A stretch of 38,611 nt of DNA, taken from assembly GCA_964575675.1 (NCBI GenBank), contig CAZNRY010000012.1, positions 1-38,611 on the forward strand, given 5' to 3'. The position numbers and the translations under genes were made by a program. Under the pieces are notes generated by a model, which was not told where the DNA came from, made no database searches, and saw nothing but the letters and a program-made list of their open reading frames with translations. The DNA comes from CAZNRY01 sp964575675 (GTDB lineage: Bacteria; Eisenbacteria; RBG-16-71-46; CAIMUX01; VGJL01). Below are positions 15,822-23,338 of this stretch, one piece after another (position 1 is the stretch's first letter; each line of letters begins with the position of its first letter).

Positions 15822-16316
15822 CTAAGCGACACGCCTGCCAGCAATGCGAACCACCGTCCTCTCCATCCTGAAACCGTCCTCCGCCCATGGAGTGTGGTGA
15901 ATCGGCTGTCGAACGGAGAGGCGGGAGCTGTAGAGGAGAATCTGCCTGGCGAGCCTGTTTCTGGCGTTGATAACCAGCGGCCCCTTCAGGTTCGCTGTGA
16001 CGCCCCTCCCGCTCTCGTCTGGCGAGAGAACCGCGTAGACCTCGAGCGGATCGGTCGCCCGCAGATCCAGCAGTTCCGCGTCGGAGCCGCCGAGCGTCAA
16101 GGGATAGGTCTCGTCGAGGAAGTAGCCCGGGTCCGCCACGGCGAATGCGCGGTCATGATCGGTCGTCGAAACGAGCCAGCGGAACGGCAGGTAATCGTCC
16201 AAAGAAAGGAGGTAGTACGACTGATGCTCTTCGTACCCGATCAGCCCCTCGGGCAAATGGATGATCAAGGGGGAGGCGGATTCGATCTCTCCGATTTGAC
16301 GGCAGTTGATCTTCAT
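15822..16316 (-). CDS. fliW: Flagellar assembly factor FliW
   Basis: The 164-residue flagellin-binding protein that antagonises CsrA. It opens MKINCRQIGEIESASPLIIH and contains LPEGLIGYEEHQSYYLL, FRWLVSTTDHDRAFAVADP and NLKGPLVINARNRLARQIL, all FliW hallmarks. The frame extends to 16481, but that extension has no FliW similarity; ATG at 16316 gives the normal family length. It is the first gene of the run fliW, csrA, FlgM-like, PilZ, kinase, activator. Confidence 0.95.
   Translation of the reverse strand: MKINCRQIGEIESASPLIIHLPEGLIGYEEHQSYYLLSLDDYLPFRWLVSTTDHDRAFAVADPGYFLDETYPLTLGGSDAELLDLRATDPLEVYAVLSPDESGRGVTANLKGPLVINARNRLARQILLYSSRLSVRQPIHHTPWAEDGFRMERTVVRIAGRRVA
15824..15840 (-). promoter_or_regulatory. 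Weak sigma-54-like site upstream of csrA
   Basis: On the minus strand TGGCAG, five bases, TCGCTT keeps the GG-N10-GC core and matches 10 of 12 consensus positions. It overlaps the end of fliW, so coding constraint or chance may explain it. Confidence 0.2.
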
Positions 16317-16640
16317 TCGTATCCACACATCCTGTGACGCGGTTTTGGTTCCCGGGGACGGATCCGCAGTACTTGCTTCGCGGGGGCGCGCCGACTCCCC
16401 CGGCGGACCGGTGCGGCATTGCTTCCGTCCTCTCCCGATCTGATCGGCCCCGGGCGGGCAGAGCATGAGGAATCGTTCCATTCCCGGACCCGCCCGTCAG
16501 GAAGACGAGCGGGCGCCCCGACGCCGCGCCCCCACCCTGCCGACATCCGGGCGCCCCCTTGAGAACGTTGACAAGCCCGAGGTCGAAGACTAGCTTGCGA
16601 ATGGCGCCGTTAACGCCCTCCACGGGACGGGAGGTGGGTT
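16317..16640. promoter_or_regulatory. Divergent intergenic region fliW / PP2C gene
   Basis: 324 bases between divergent genes. It holds a sigma-70-like promoter for the plus-strand gene (16568-16596) and two identical 8-bp palindromes GGGCGCCC (16511-16518 and 16549-16556, 38 bases apart) just upstream of it, which could be protein-binding sites or pair with each other. I found no clear promoter for fliW on the minus strand. Confidence 0.5.
16568..16596 (+). promoter_or_regulatory. Sigma-70-like promoter of the PDZ/PP2C gene
   Basis: TTGACA (16568-16573, consensus), 17-base spacer, TAGCTT (16591-16596, three of six to TATAAT). Predicted start near 16603, about 38 bases before the proposed CTG start. 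Confidence 0.45.
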
Positions 16641-19100
16641 CTGGACGCGCCTAGGTTTCGAGTCCTTCGGTTTTTCTTCGGAATCTGGGTTACGGCGACG
16701 GCTGCCGCGATCATCGTCGCGGCGAGCGGGATTCCTCATGAGCCCTTCCTCGGGATGAGCGAACGGACCCTCACGGTGGGCCTCCTCGATCCCGGCGGAC
16801 CCGCGGCAGAAGCCGGCCTCCGCGTTGGCGACCAGATCATCAGCGTGAACGGACGGAAGGCCGAGGGCATCTGCGGTTTGACCTTTCCCCTCCGCTCCGG
16901 TCGGCCCGGCGAACCGATCCGACTCGTGGTCCAGCGCGACGGCCCACCTTTCGCCGTCGACCTGATCCCGACCCATCTCCCTCCGGCGGAAACGGCCTGG
17001 AACCTCGCCCAAGCGGTCGCCTCGCTGATCGCGATCTTCGTGGGCAGTCTAACGCTGCTACGGCGGGTCCGCGTGCTCACGTTCGTTTTCTTCTTGATCT
17101 GCTTGGCGCTGTCGCTCCTCCTTTACTTTCCCTATGTGCCGCCGATCCCGTTCTTCTGGGCCGTCGCGAACGTGGGGAAGTTGTTCTTGACCACGCTCGT
17201 CCCCGCCCTCTTCTTGCACTTCTTCCTCCTCTTCCCCTACGAACGTCCCGTCCTGCGAAGGCGCCCGGCCTTGGCCCGGCTCCTCTACGCTCCCTCGCTC
17301 GTGTTTTTTGGGGTTTCGCTGTCGTCGGCCATCGGCATCTGGCCGGACGGCATCAGCGGCACGATGCGCACCCTCGGCGAGTCGCTCCCCGCGGCCGGGT
17401 TCGTCGCCTCGTTCGTCGGCTCGGCGATCCTCTTCGTGCGCGCCTACCGCAAGACGAGCCTCCCTTCGATCCGCCAGAAGCTGCGCGTTGCGCTCTGGGG
17501 GACGATCGCGGCCCTGCTCCCCATCGTGGCGATCCTCGCGCTCTACAGTCTCTATCCGGGGCATCCGGTTCCCGTAGATCGTCTCGCGGTTCTCGCCCTC
17601 GTGCTCCTGCCGGTGGGGTTCGCCTATGCGATCGTCAAGCATGGCGTCTTCGACATCGAGCTGATCGTCAAACGGAGCCTCGTCGTGACGAGTGTTACGG
17701 CCGTGCTTGTGCTTCTCTACTTCCTCTCGTATTTCCTCCTCCGTGCGCTGCTGCACACGGTCACCGCCCTCTCTGGCACACTGGTCAGCGTCGTCGCTTT
17801 CGTCTTCGTGATCGTCCTCTTCAGCCCAATCCGTGAACACCTCCAGGACTTGGTCGACCGTTCGGTCTATCCGGAACGGTTCGCGTCGAGGCGGCGGTTG
17901 CGGGAGTTCGCCCGCAACCTTCCCCGTCTCTCGAACGAGGATGAGATCATCCGGGCGAGCCTCCACAACGTCGCGGCATGCCTCGGGGTCGAACGGGGCG
18001 CCTACTTTCCGGGAACGGACCCGTCGGCAGGACCTTCCTTCGGTTGGGGATTCCCGCCGCGCGACCAGCAGTCGATGCGCCTCGGTTCGGCCCTGCGCAA
18101 CCCGATCTTCCGGCGGGGCGAGCCGCTCCTGCGAGAAGAGGTTGAGGCGGAGATCCCCTATGGCTATCTCCCGGCCGACGAGATTGCGACGCTTTCTCAG
18201 TTGGAAGCATGCGTACTCGTGCCGATCACGACCGGGGGGCGCCAGTTCGGCATCGCCGTGTTCGGCAAGCGGCTCGACGGCGACTCCTACGGCGGGAGCG
18301 ATCTCGAGATTCTCGATTCCTTGGCCACGCAGACCGCGCTCGCGATGGAGAACGTTCAGTTCCAGCGGGAGCTGCGCACGAAGGAGGCGATGGAGCGGGA
18401 GTTGCTGGTTGCGCAAACCCTGCAGAGGCAGCTCCTCCCCCACTCCCCTCCGGAGGTGCCGGGGATTCAGCTAACCGCGGCCACGCTGCCCTGCCAAGAG
18501 GTCGGCGGCGACTACTTCGATTACGTCGTGACCGAGGGGGGACGCGTCTGCCTGGCCGTGGGAGATGTCTCCGGAAAGGGAATCCCGGCCGCGATCCTGA
18601 TGGCGAACGTTCAGGCCCTGTTCCGGGCCGAAGCCCGGGACAAGGCGGAGCCGGATCAGGTTCTCGAAAGGATGAACCGCCGGCTCTGCGAGATCGAGCG
18701 GCCGGACCGATTCGTCTCGTTCTTCTGCGGGCTCTTCGATCCCTTGCGCGGAGAGCTTCGCTACAGCAGCGCGGGGCATCCCCCGCCGTTTCTCGTGCGG
18801 GCAGGCGGGGCCGTCCACCGGCTCGACGCCGCGGCCCTCCTGATGGGGATCGAGCGGGATGTCCACTATCCCCTGGGCGTCGTCCGCCTCCAACCGGGCG
18901 ACCTCGTGCTCTGCTTCACCGACGGGATCCCCGATTCGATGTCGAATGGATCGCTTCTGCGAGAGGACCAACTCGAAGAAATGATCTGCGCCCTCCGCCA
19001 CCTGTCGGCGGATCGCCTGCTCGAAAGGCTCCTCGACCGCCTCCGGCAGGGTCCGGTTCTTGACGACGACACGACCCTGCTAATCCTGAAGGCCGACTGA
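16641..19100 (+). CDS. Membrane PDZ-GAF-PP2C (SpoIIE/RsbU-type) phosphatase
   Basis: A large Ser/Thr phosphatase of the type that dephosphorylates anti-anti-sigma factors. In order: N-terminal membrane anchor (only in the longer start), extracytoplasmic PDZ domain (GLLDPGGPAAEAGLRVGDQI), about eight membrane segments, the YAIVKHGVFDIELIVKRSLV linker common to 7TM-type sensors, a GAF domain, a coiled linker (VAQTLQRQLLPHSPPEVPGI), and PP2C with metal-site motifs VGGDYFDY, VGDVSGKGI, SSAGHPPP and DDDTTLL. The first ATG is at 16755 (781 residues). I place the start at CTG 16641, because GGGAGG lies six bases before it and the added 38 residues supply a hydrophobic helix exporting the PDZ domain. 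No anti-sigma partner is adjacent. Confidence 0.88.
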   Translation: MDAPRFRVLRFFFGIWVTATAAAIIVAASGIPHEPFLGMSERTLTVGLLDPGGPAAEAGLRVGDQIISVNGRKAEGICGLTFPLRSGRPGEPIRLVVQRDGPPFAVDLIPTHLPPAETAWNLAQAVASLIAIFVGSLTLLRRVRVLTFVFFLICLALSLLLYFPYVPPIPFFWAVANVGKLFLTTLVPALFLHFFLLFPYERPVLRRRPALARLLYAPSLVFFGVSLSSAIGIWPDGISGTMRTLGESLPAAGFVASFVGSAILFVRAYRKTSLPSIRQKLRVALWGTIAALLPIVAILALYSLYPGHPVPVDRLAVLALVLLPVGFAYAIVKHGVFDIELIVKRSLVVTSVTAVLVLLYFLSYFLLRALLHTVTALSGTLVSVVAFVFVIVLFSPIREHLQDLVDRSVYPERFASRRRLREFARNLPRLSNEDEIIRASLHNVAACLGVERGAYFPGTDPSAGPSFGWGFPPRDQQSMRLGSALRNPIFRRGEPLLREEVEAEIPYGYLPADEIATLSQLEACVLVPITTGGRQFGIAVFGKRLDGDSYGGSDLEILDSLATQTALAMENVQFQRELRTKEAMERELLVAQTLQRQLLPHSPPEVPGIQLTAATLPCQEVGGDYFDYVVTEGGRVCLAVGDVSGKGIPAAILMANVQALFRAEARDKAEPDQVLERMNRRLCEIERPDRFVSFFCGLFDPLRGELRYSSAGHPPPFLVRAGGAVHRLDAAALLMGIERDVHYPLGVVRLQPGDLVLCFTDGIPDSMSNGSLLREDQLEEMICALRHLSADRLLERLLDRLRQGPVLDDDTTLLILKAD

Positions 19101-19210
19101 ACGTCTTCGCATGATTCTCGGCGGTTTCTGCTTCGCGGGATCCGGCATGTGCCCCGCGGGACCGGAGCTCGCTCACCCCATGCCGATCTGCCGATTCCCC
19201 CCGGGCGTGC

Positions 19211-19279
19211 AAAATGCCCCCTCTCGCCCCTCCCCGCCCCCAACGACGGCGTTGCAGGATCCCCGGCCCGGGCATTTTT
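19211..19279 (+). terminator. Putative branched terminator after the PP2C gene
   Basis: AAAATGCCC (19211-19219) pairs with GGGCATTTT (19270-19278), followed by one more T. The 50 bases between include a small CAACG/CGTTG hairpin (19241-19254). It lies 110 bases after the PP2C stop. The long branched loop makes it atypical. Confidence 0.35.
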
Positions 19280-19338
19280 CCCTGAAGGATCCCATCGGTC
19301 CATCCGAACGATAGAGGTGGAAGGGTAGGCATTCGGCA

Positions 19339-19362
19339 GGGGTGGGGTTGGGGGGTCGAGGG
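19339..19362 (+). other. G-quadruplex motif
   Basis: Four G-runs of 4, 4, 6 and 3 are separated by loops of 1, 2 and 4 bases on the plus strand, meeting the usual G3+N1-7 rule. It lies 60 bases before the tiny ORF and is not in a recognised gene. Confidence 0.6.
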
Positions 19363-19421
19363 CACCGAAGGATCGAACGGCTCAGTACCGGCAGCGCCGG
19401 AGCGAAAGGCGAGGTTGAGCC

Positions 19422-19484
19422 ATGGTCCTCGAGATCCTGTTTTCCGTTCTGCTCTTCGACATCTTCTGGTGGCTGAAACGCTGA
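19422..19484 (+). CDS. Possible 20-residue hydrophobic peptide
   Basis: ATG to TGA encodes MVLEILFSVLLFDIFWWLKR, an amphipathic-to-hydrophobic helix ending in two basic residues, like small single-pass membrane peptides. A GCGAGG sequence lies eight bases before the ATG. No family is recognised, and an ORF this short can easily be chance. Confidence 0.25.
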   Translation: MVLEILFSVLLFDIFWWLKR

Positions 19485-19688
19485 CCCACCCAGGTGAACG
19501 GCACAGGGGTGCCGCCGCCGGGATGATCAGCCACCCGTAGATCCGCCAAAGATCCGACTGGTTGGAGGGGTCTCACACCCCCGGTGCGAGGCCCCGGCCG
19601 ATCAAGTTGTGGGAGGCGCGGGAGACGCTCCGTTTCCCTGAGCCGCGCCGTGCGTGGGATGGTCCGTTGACCCCACCGCGGCGCGGTC

Positions 19689-19746
19689 TGCATCTCCGGC
19701 CATCTGACGTCGTTTCGCGACGGAAGGTGGCGACAAATGCGGGCTA
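19689..19746 (-). repeat. Stop-codon-linked repeat, copy at uppP 3' end
   Basis: These 58 bases match 25901-25958 at 51 of 58 positions without gaps. Read on the minus strand the copy begins exactly with the uppP stop codon TAG, then CCCGCATTTGTCGCCACC. The opposite arm of the palindrome is not present here. Confidence 0.85.
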
Positions 19747-20541
19747 CCGCAGAAGCCAGAGCGCCGACAACCCGGCGGCGACACAGTAGATCCCGAGCAG
19801 CCCGAAGCGACCGCGACGGACGATCCGCAGCAGGGCGGCTATCGATGCATATCCCACAAGAAACGAGAGCGCGAAGCCGACGGCCAGGAGTCCGGCGCGC
19901 CCCATGTGGGATTCCGCGACGACCTCGGGGATCTTGAGGACGACGCCGCCGAGGATTGCCGGGATCGCGAGAAGAAACGAGAAACGCGCGGCCTCCTCCG
20001 GCAATACGCCGAGGAAGAGGCCGGCGGCGATCGTCATGCCTGATCGTGAAATCCCTGGAAGAAGGGCGATCGATTGGCAGACGCCGATCGCGAGCGCCCG
20101 CCAGAGCGTGATTCCGCGCGATCCGCGCCTCGTCGCGAGGGTCGAGAGAAGGACTCCCCCCGTGATGATGATCTCGATGGCCGACTCCCGGGGGTTCTCG
20201 TAGAGGCTCTCGAGACGCGAGCCGCCCGCGAAGCCTGCGATGGCCGCAGGCAGCGTCCCGACCGCCAGGGCGATCACGAGATTCCGCGCGCCGCGGTTCT
20301 CGCTCCCCTGATCCCTACCGAAGGAACGAATCGTCCCCGTGACGAGCCTCGCGAGGTCGCGCCGGTAGTAGAGCACCACCGCGAGGAGCGTGCCCGCGTG
20401 CAGCACGATCTCCGTGGCAATCCCCGGCTCCTTGAGGCCGAGGAGCGCGTTGGCGAGCACGAGATGCCCGCTGCTCGAGATGGGCAGGAACTCCGTCAGG
20501 CCCTGGATCAGCGCGAGGACGATGATGTCGAGGGGAGTCAT
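19744..20541 (-). CDS. uppP: Undecaprenyl-diphosphatase UppP (BacA)
   Basis: A polytopic membrane enzyme that dephosphorylates undecaprenyl diphosphate so the lipid carrier can be reused for peptidoglycan and exopolysaccharide. The 265 residues have the two signature motifs, GLTEFLPISSSGHL (residues 14-27) and LLPGISRSGMTIAAGL, the inverted-repeat catalytic regions with the conserved Glu, Ser and Arg, and about eight membrane helices. It ends inside the repeat arm, which supplies its TAG. It follows the TPR gene on the same strand after 58 bases. Only a weak ribosome site is seen. Confidence 0.96.
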   Translation of the reverse strand: MTPLDIIVLALIQGLTEFLPISSSGHLVLANALLGLKEPGIATEIVLHAGTLLAVVLYYRRDLARLVTGTIRSFGRDQGSENRGARNLVIALAVGTLPAAIAGFAGGSRLESLYENPRESAIEIIITGGVLLSTLATRRGSRGITLWRALAIGVCQSIALLPGISRSGMTIAAGLFLGVLPEEAARFSFLLAIPAILGGVVLKIPEVVAESHMGRAGLLAVGFALSFLVGYASIAALLRIVRRGRFGLLGIYCVAAGLSALWLLR

Positions 20542-20599
20542 CGCTGGATGGGTGGCCTCCGGTCAGCGGTCGAGCCGGGGCGGGGTCTATCCACCGGCC

Positions 20600-21688
20600 C
20601 TAGCGGGTTCCCAGGCGGTCGGCCGCGCGGTAGGCATCCTTCGCCCGGTCGTAGAGGCCCTTCTTGTCGAGCGCGATCCCAAGGTTGAAGTAGGCGTCGG
20701 GATTGCCGGGCTCGATCTCGCAGAGCCGCGTCAGGGCCTCGATCGCGTGGTCCGGCATGTCGCTCTTGTTGTAGGCCATGCCGAGATGATAGAGGACCTT
20801 TGCGCTGTCCGCGTTCCTGTCTCGGCAGCGCTGGAGGTAGCGAATCGCCGTCTCGTAGATCCCCTTCTTGAAGTGCAGGACGCCGAGATAGTACTCGACC
20901 TCCCAGTTCTGGGGGTCCAGGTCGAGGGCATGCTTCAGGCAGGCCAACGCCTCCTCGGGACGATCCTCGAGGTAGATCAAACCCAGGTTGAAGTGCCCGT
21001 CGGCGTATTCGGGATCGATCTCGATCGCCTTGCGGAACTCCTCGACCGCATCCCTCTTGCGCCCCATGTCGGCGTAGGCCGCGCCGAGATTGCAGTGGGC
21101 CTCCACGCTGTCGGGATGCATCTCGATCGCCTTCTGAAAGGCGATGACCGCTTTCGGGTGCTCCCCTGCTTGATCGTGGATGCACCCGATGTTGATCTGC
21201 GCTTTCGTCATCCTCGGATCGAGCTTGACGCAGGCCTCGAAGGTCAGGATCCCTTCATCCCACCGGCCGGCCTTCATCAAGGCCACGCCCAGACGATAAT
21301 GGTGCTCGGGCTCACCGGGGTCGAGCGAGATGGACCGCTCATGGTCGGCTCGCGCCTGATCGTATGCCCCAAGTTCCTCGTGCATCCGCCCGTGAAGGGA
21401 CCAGAATGCAGCCTGGTCGTCGTTGCCTGCCGAATGAGCATCGAGAAGCTCGAGGCCGCGGGTCGGTTGATTCAGCAGCCGGAAGGCATCGCAACATCTC
21501 CGACGAAGATCCCAGTCTCCCTCCCCGGAGAGGATGCGTCCTTCCAGGATCGCGGCAATCTGCTGATAGCGGCCGGCGGTCGCATAGAGGTCGACGAGTT
21601 GGATGAGCAGCTCGCGATCCCCGGCACGGGAACGAAAGCGGCGTTCCAGATCTTCGATTCGTTTCTGGTTTTTTTCATCCGCAGGCAT
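20600..21688 (-). CDS. TPR-repeat protein
   Basis: A 362-residue soluble protein of about eight or nine tandem tetratricopeptide repeats, for example AHCNLGAAYADMGRKRDAVE then EFRKAIEIDPEYADGHFNLG. TPRs make protein-binding superhelices, and no enzymatic domain or signal peptide is visible, so the partner is unknown. The frame extends to 21718, but the ATG at 21688 has an AGGGG site six bases upstream and begins MPADEKNQKRIEDLERRF. It lies between the MglA-type gene and uppP on the same strand. Confidence 0.85.
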   Translation of the reverse strand: MPADEKNQKRIEDLERRFRSRAGDRELLIQLVDLYATAGRYQQIAAILEGRILSGEGDWDLRRRCCDAFRLLNQPTRGLELLDAHSAGNDDQAAFWSLHGRMHEELGAYDQARADHERSISLDPGEPEHHYRLGVALMKAGRWDEGILTFEACVKLDPRMTKAQINIGCIHDQAGEHPKAVIAFQKAIEMHPDSVEAHCNLGAAYADMGRKRDAVEEFRKAIEIDPEYADGHFNLGLIYLEDRPEEALACLKHALDLDPQNWEVEYYLGVLHFKKGIYETAIRYLQRCRDRNADSAKVLYHLGMAYNKSDMPDHAIEALTRLCEIEPGNPDAYFNLGIALDKKGLYDRAKDAYRAADRLGTR

Positions 21689-21777
21689 CGAATTCCCCTG
21701 GGGGGCGTATGAACACACCGCCTGGGGCGCAATCTACGGACCTTTCGAAGGCCGCGTCAAGGAGATCGTCGGCGCGA

Positions 21778-23175
21778 CTAGGCGGCGCGCGCCATCGGGG
21801 GATCCGACCGATCCTCGGACGCAGGCTCGGAGGCGCCGCGCACGGAGATCTTCAGCTTGAGAACCACGCCATGCTTCATGTCCTCCGGCTCCAGATCGAT
21901 CAGGATCGGGACCTCGCGGCACGACTCGGCTCTCTCGACGGGGATCGCCGCGCGCGCCTCTGCGGTCCCGGCCGCCGCCGGCCGGGGCGTCGGCAGAAAC
22001 GCCGCGTGCTCCCCCGTCTGCTGCTCGGGATTCTCCTGGGGACGCCCCTCGGGGGCAGCCATCCTGCGCTCGGGGTGCGGCTCGAGGGTGAGCGGCCGGT
22101 CTTCCACCTCGCGCGGCCGGACGAACCATCGACGCAGCCGCATTCCCACCCTTTCGACGGTCAGAGGAGCCGATTCCTCGAACCCACTCCCATCATCCTG
22201 TCCTTCCCCCGAGACCGGCTCGGGGCGCCCGACCGCGGTCGAAGCCTCAATGGACGGCGGGGGCGGCGTTGGGACCGAACCCTCCACGCCCTGGCCGGGC
22301 CGTGCAGGATCCACCGCCCGACCGATCATCATCGCGAGGCCCGCAGTCTCTTCCAGCTCGGGCCCATGGAGAACCTCCCCGGCGCGATGCTGCAGGCCCG
22401 CGGGAGTGGTGACGCCCTGCCCAACGCGGAGCTCTGCCGCGGCGGGCGAGGATTCGACAGCGGGGGCTGTTTCGGCGGCGACAGAAACGACGGCAGCGGG
22501 CGGGCGCGCGGGCGGCGCCTGCGCGACCGAGGCGGCCGCGGGCTCCCGCGTCCTCGCGCCCTCCTCCGCTTGGGAGACGATCTTGACCCCGATCTGATGG
22601 GAGAGGTGCTTCAGCAACATCCGCGAGACCGTCTTGAAGCTCTCGATCACCCCGTCGCCCGACTTTGCGGACGCTTCGAAGAAAGGGACCTTCCGCGGGT
22701 TCAAGGCCCGCTCGAGCTCATCGATCGTGTAGGCGTCGGGAAGATCGCGCTTGTTGTACTGGATCACCCAGGGAATCGTGTCCAGGCTGAGGCCGTGTTC
22801 CTTGAGGTTTTCTTCGAGGTTCTGGAGACTCTCGAGGTTTTCGTCCATTTTCCCGCGCTTGGAATCGGCGACGAAGACGACGGCATCGACTCCCTTCAGC
22901 ACGAGTTTTCGGGTCGCGTTGTAGTAGACCTGCCCCGGCACGGTGTAGAGAAGGAAGCGGGTCTTGAAGCCTGACAGTTCGCCGAGCTGGATCGGCAGAA
23001 AATCGAAGAAGAGGGTCCGCTCCGTCTTGGTCTTCATCGAGACCATCTTCCCGCGGTGGGAATCCGGGATCGCGGCGTAGATCCCCTCCAGGTTTGTGGT
23101 CTTTCCAGAAAGTCCGGGCCCGTAGTAGACGAGCTTCGCGTTGATCTCACGCCCGGAGTAGCTGACCAGCACCAT
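21778..23175 (-). CDS. MglA-type small GTPase with long C-terminal tail
   Basis: A 465-residue protein. Residues 1-195 form an MglA-family GTPase: P-loop YYGPGLSGKTTN, ERTLFFDFLP, switch region VPGQVYYNATR (PGQ rather than Ras DTAGQ), NKRDLPDA and SAKSGDG. MglA sets the leading pole in motile cells and is usually about 195 residues. Here some 260 residues follow: a Pro/Ala/Glu-rich, probably disordered linker, then a short hydrophobic-charged end (VPILIDLEPEDMKHGVVLKL). No mglB is adjacent. ATG at 23175 has AGGAGG four bases upstream; the open frame continues to 23484 but without MglA similarity. Confidence 0.88.
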   Translation of the reverse strand: MVLVSYSGREINAKLVYYGPGLSGKTTNLEGIYAAIPDSHRGKMVSMKTKTERTLFFDFLPIQLGELSGFKTRFLLYTVPGQVYYNATRKLVLKGVDAVVFVADSKRGKMDENLESLQNLEENLKEHGLSLDTIPWVIQYNKRDLPDAYTIDELERALNPRKVPFFEASAKSGDGVIESFKTVSRMLLKHLSHQIGVKIVSQAEEGARTREPAAASVAQAPPARPPAAVVSVAAETAPAVESSPAAAELRVGQGVTTPAGLQHRAGEVLHGPELEETAGLAMMIGRAVDPARPGQGVEGSVPTPPPPSIEASTAVGRPEPVSGEGQDDGSGFEESAPLTVERVGMRLRRWFVRPREVEDRPLTLEPHPERRMAAPEGRPQENPEQQTGEHAAFLPTPRPAAAGTAEARAAIPVERAESCREVPILIDLEPEDMKHGVVLKLKISVRGASEPASEDRSDPPMARAA

Positions 23176-23236
23176 GATGCCTCCTGCCGGAAAGGGTGTC
23201 CCTCGGCCCCGCGGGGCGGATATCCCCGCCTCTCTG

Positions 23237-23264
23237 TTATCGGTCCGATCCGGAGTCCTCTTGA
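23237..23264 (-). promoter_or_regulatory. Sigma-28-like site upstream of the MglA-type gene
   Basis: On the minus strand TCAA (23264-23261), 16 bases, ACCGATAA (23244-23237), compared with TAAA-N15-GCCGATAA. The -10 matches seven of eight, but the spacer is one base long. It lies about 60 bases before the ATG. Confidence 0.25.
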
Positions 23265-23338
23265 CAGGGGGTTCGCTCGGCGCGCCCGGCGCCCGGGGAT
23301 GATGGGGAATCGGTTGGTGCTGCGACGTATGCCCGTCG

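Larger units (their letters stand above)
19101..19743. other. 643-base region with structured DNA but no confident gene
   Basis: From left to right it holds a terminator-like repeat (19211-19278), a G-quadruplex motif (19339-19362), a doubtful 20-codon ORF (19422-19484), a GC hairpin (19569-19579 with 19583-19593), a second GC hairpin (about 19641-19687), and one arm of the stop-codon repeat (19689-19746). Longer frames here lack ribosome sites and family resemblance. Confidence 0.6.

Noticed and set aside
16317..16481. N-terminal extension of FliW to 16481
   Set aside because: FliW proteins begin at the MKI sequence at 16316; the extension is unrelated.
17058..18443. 461-codon minus-strand frame inside the PP2C gene
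   Set aside because: Antisense to conserved membrane and GAF regions; highly charged low-complexity translation.
19382..19693. 103-codon minus-strand ORF in the region after the PP2C gene
   Set aside because: Arg/Pro-rich, no ribosome site, and it runs across GC hairpins and the repeat arm.
20390..22974. Long plus-strand frames opposite the TPR, MglA and uppP genes
   Set aside because: Shadows of clear minus-strand genes; no family similarity.
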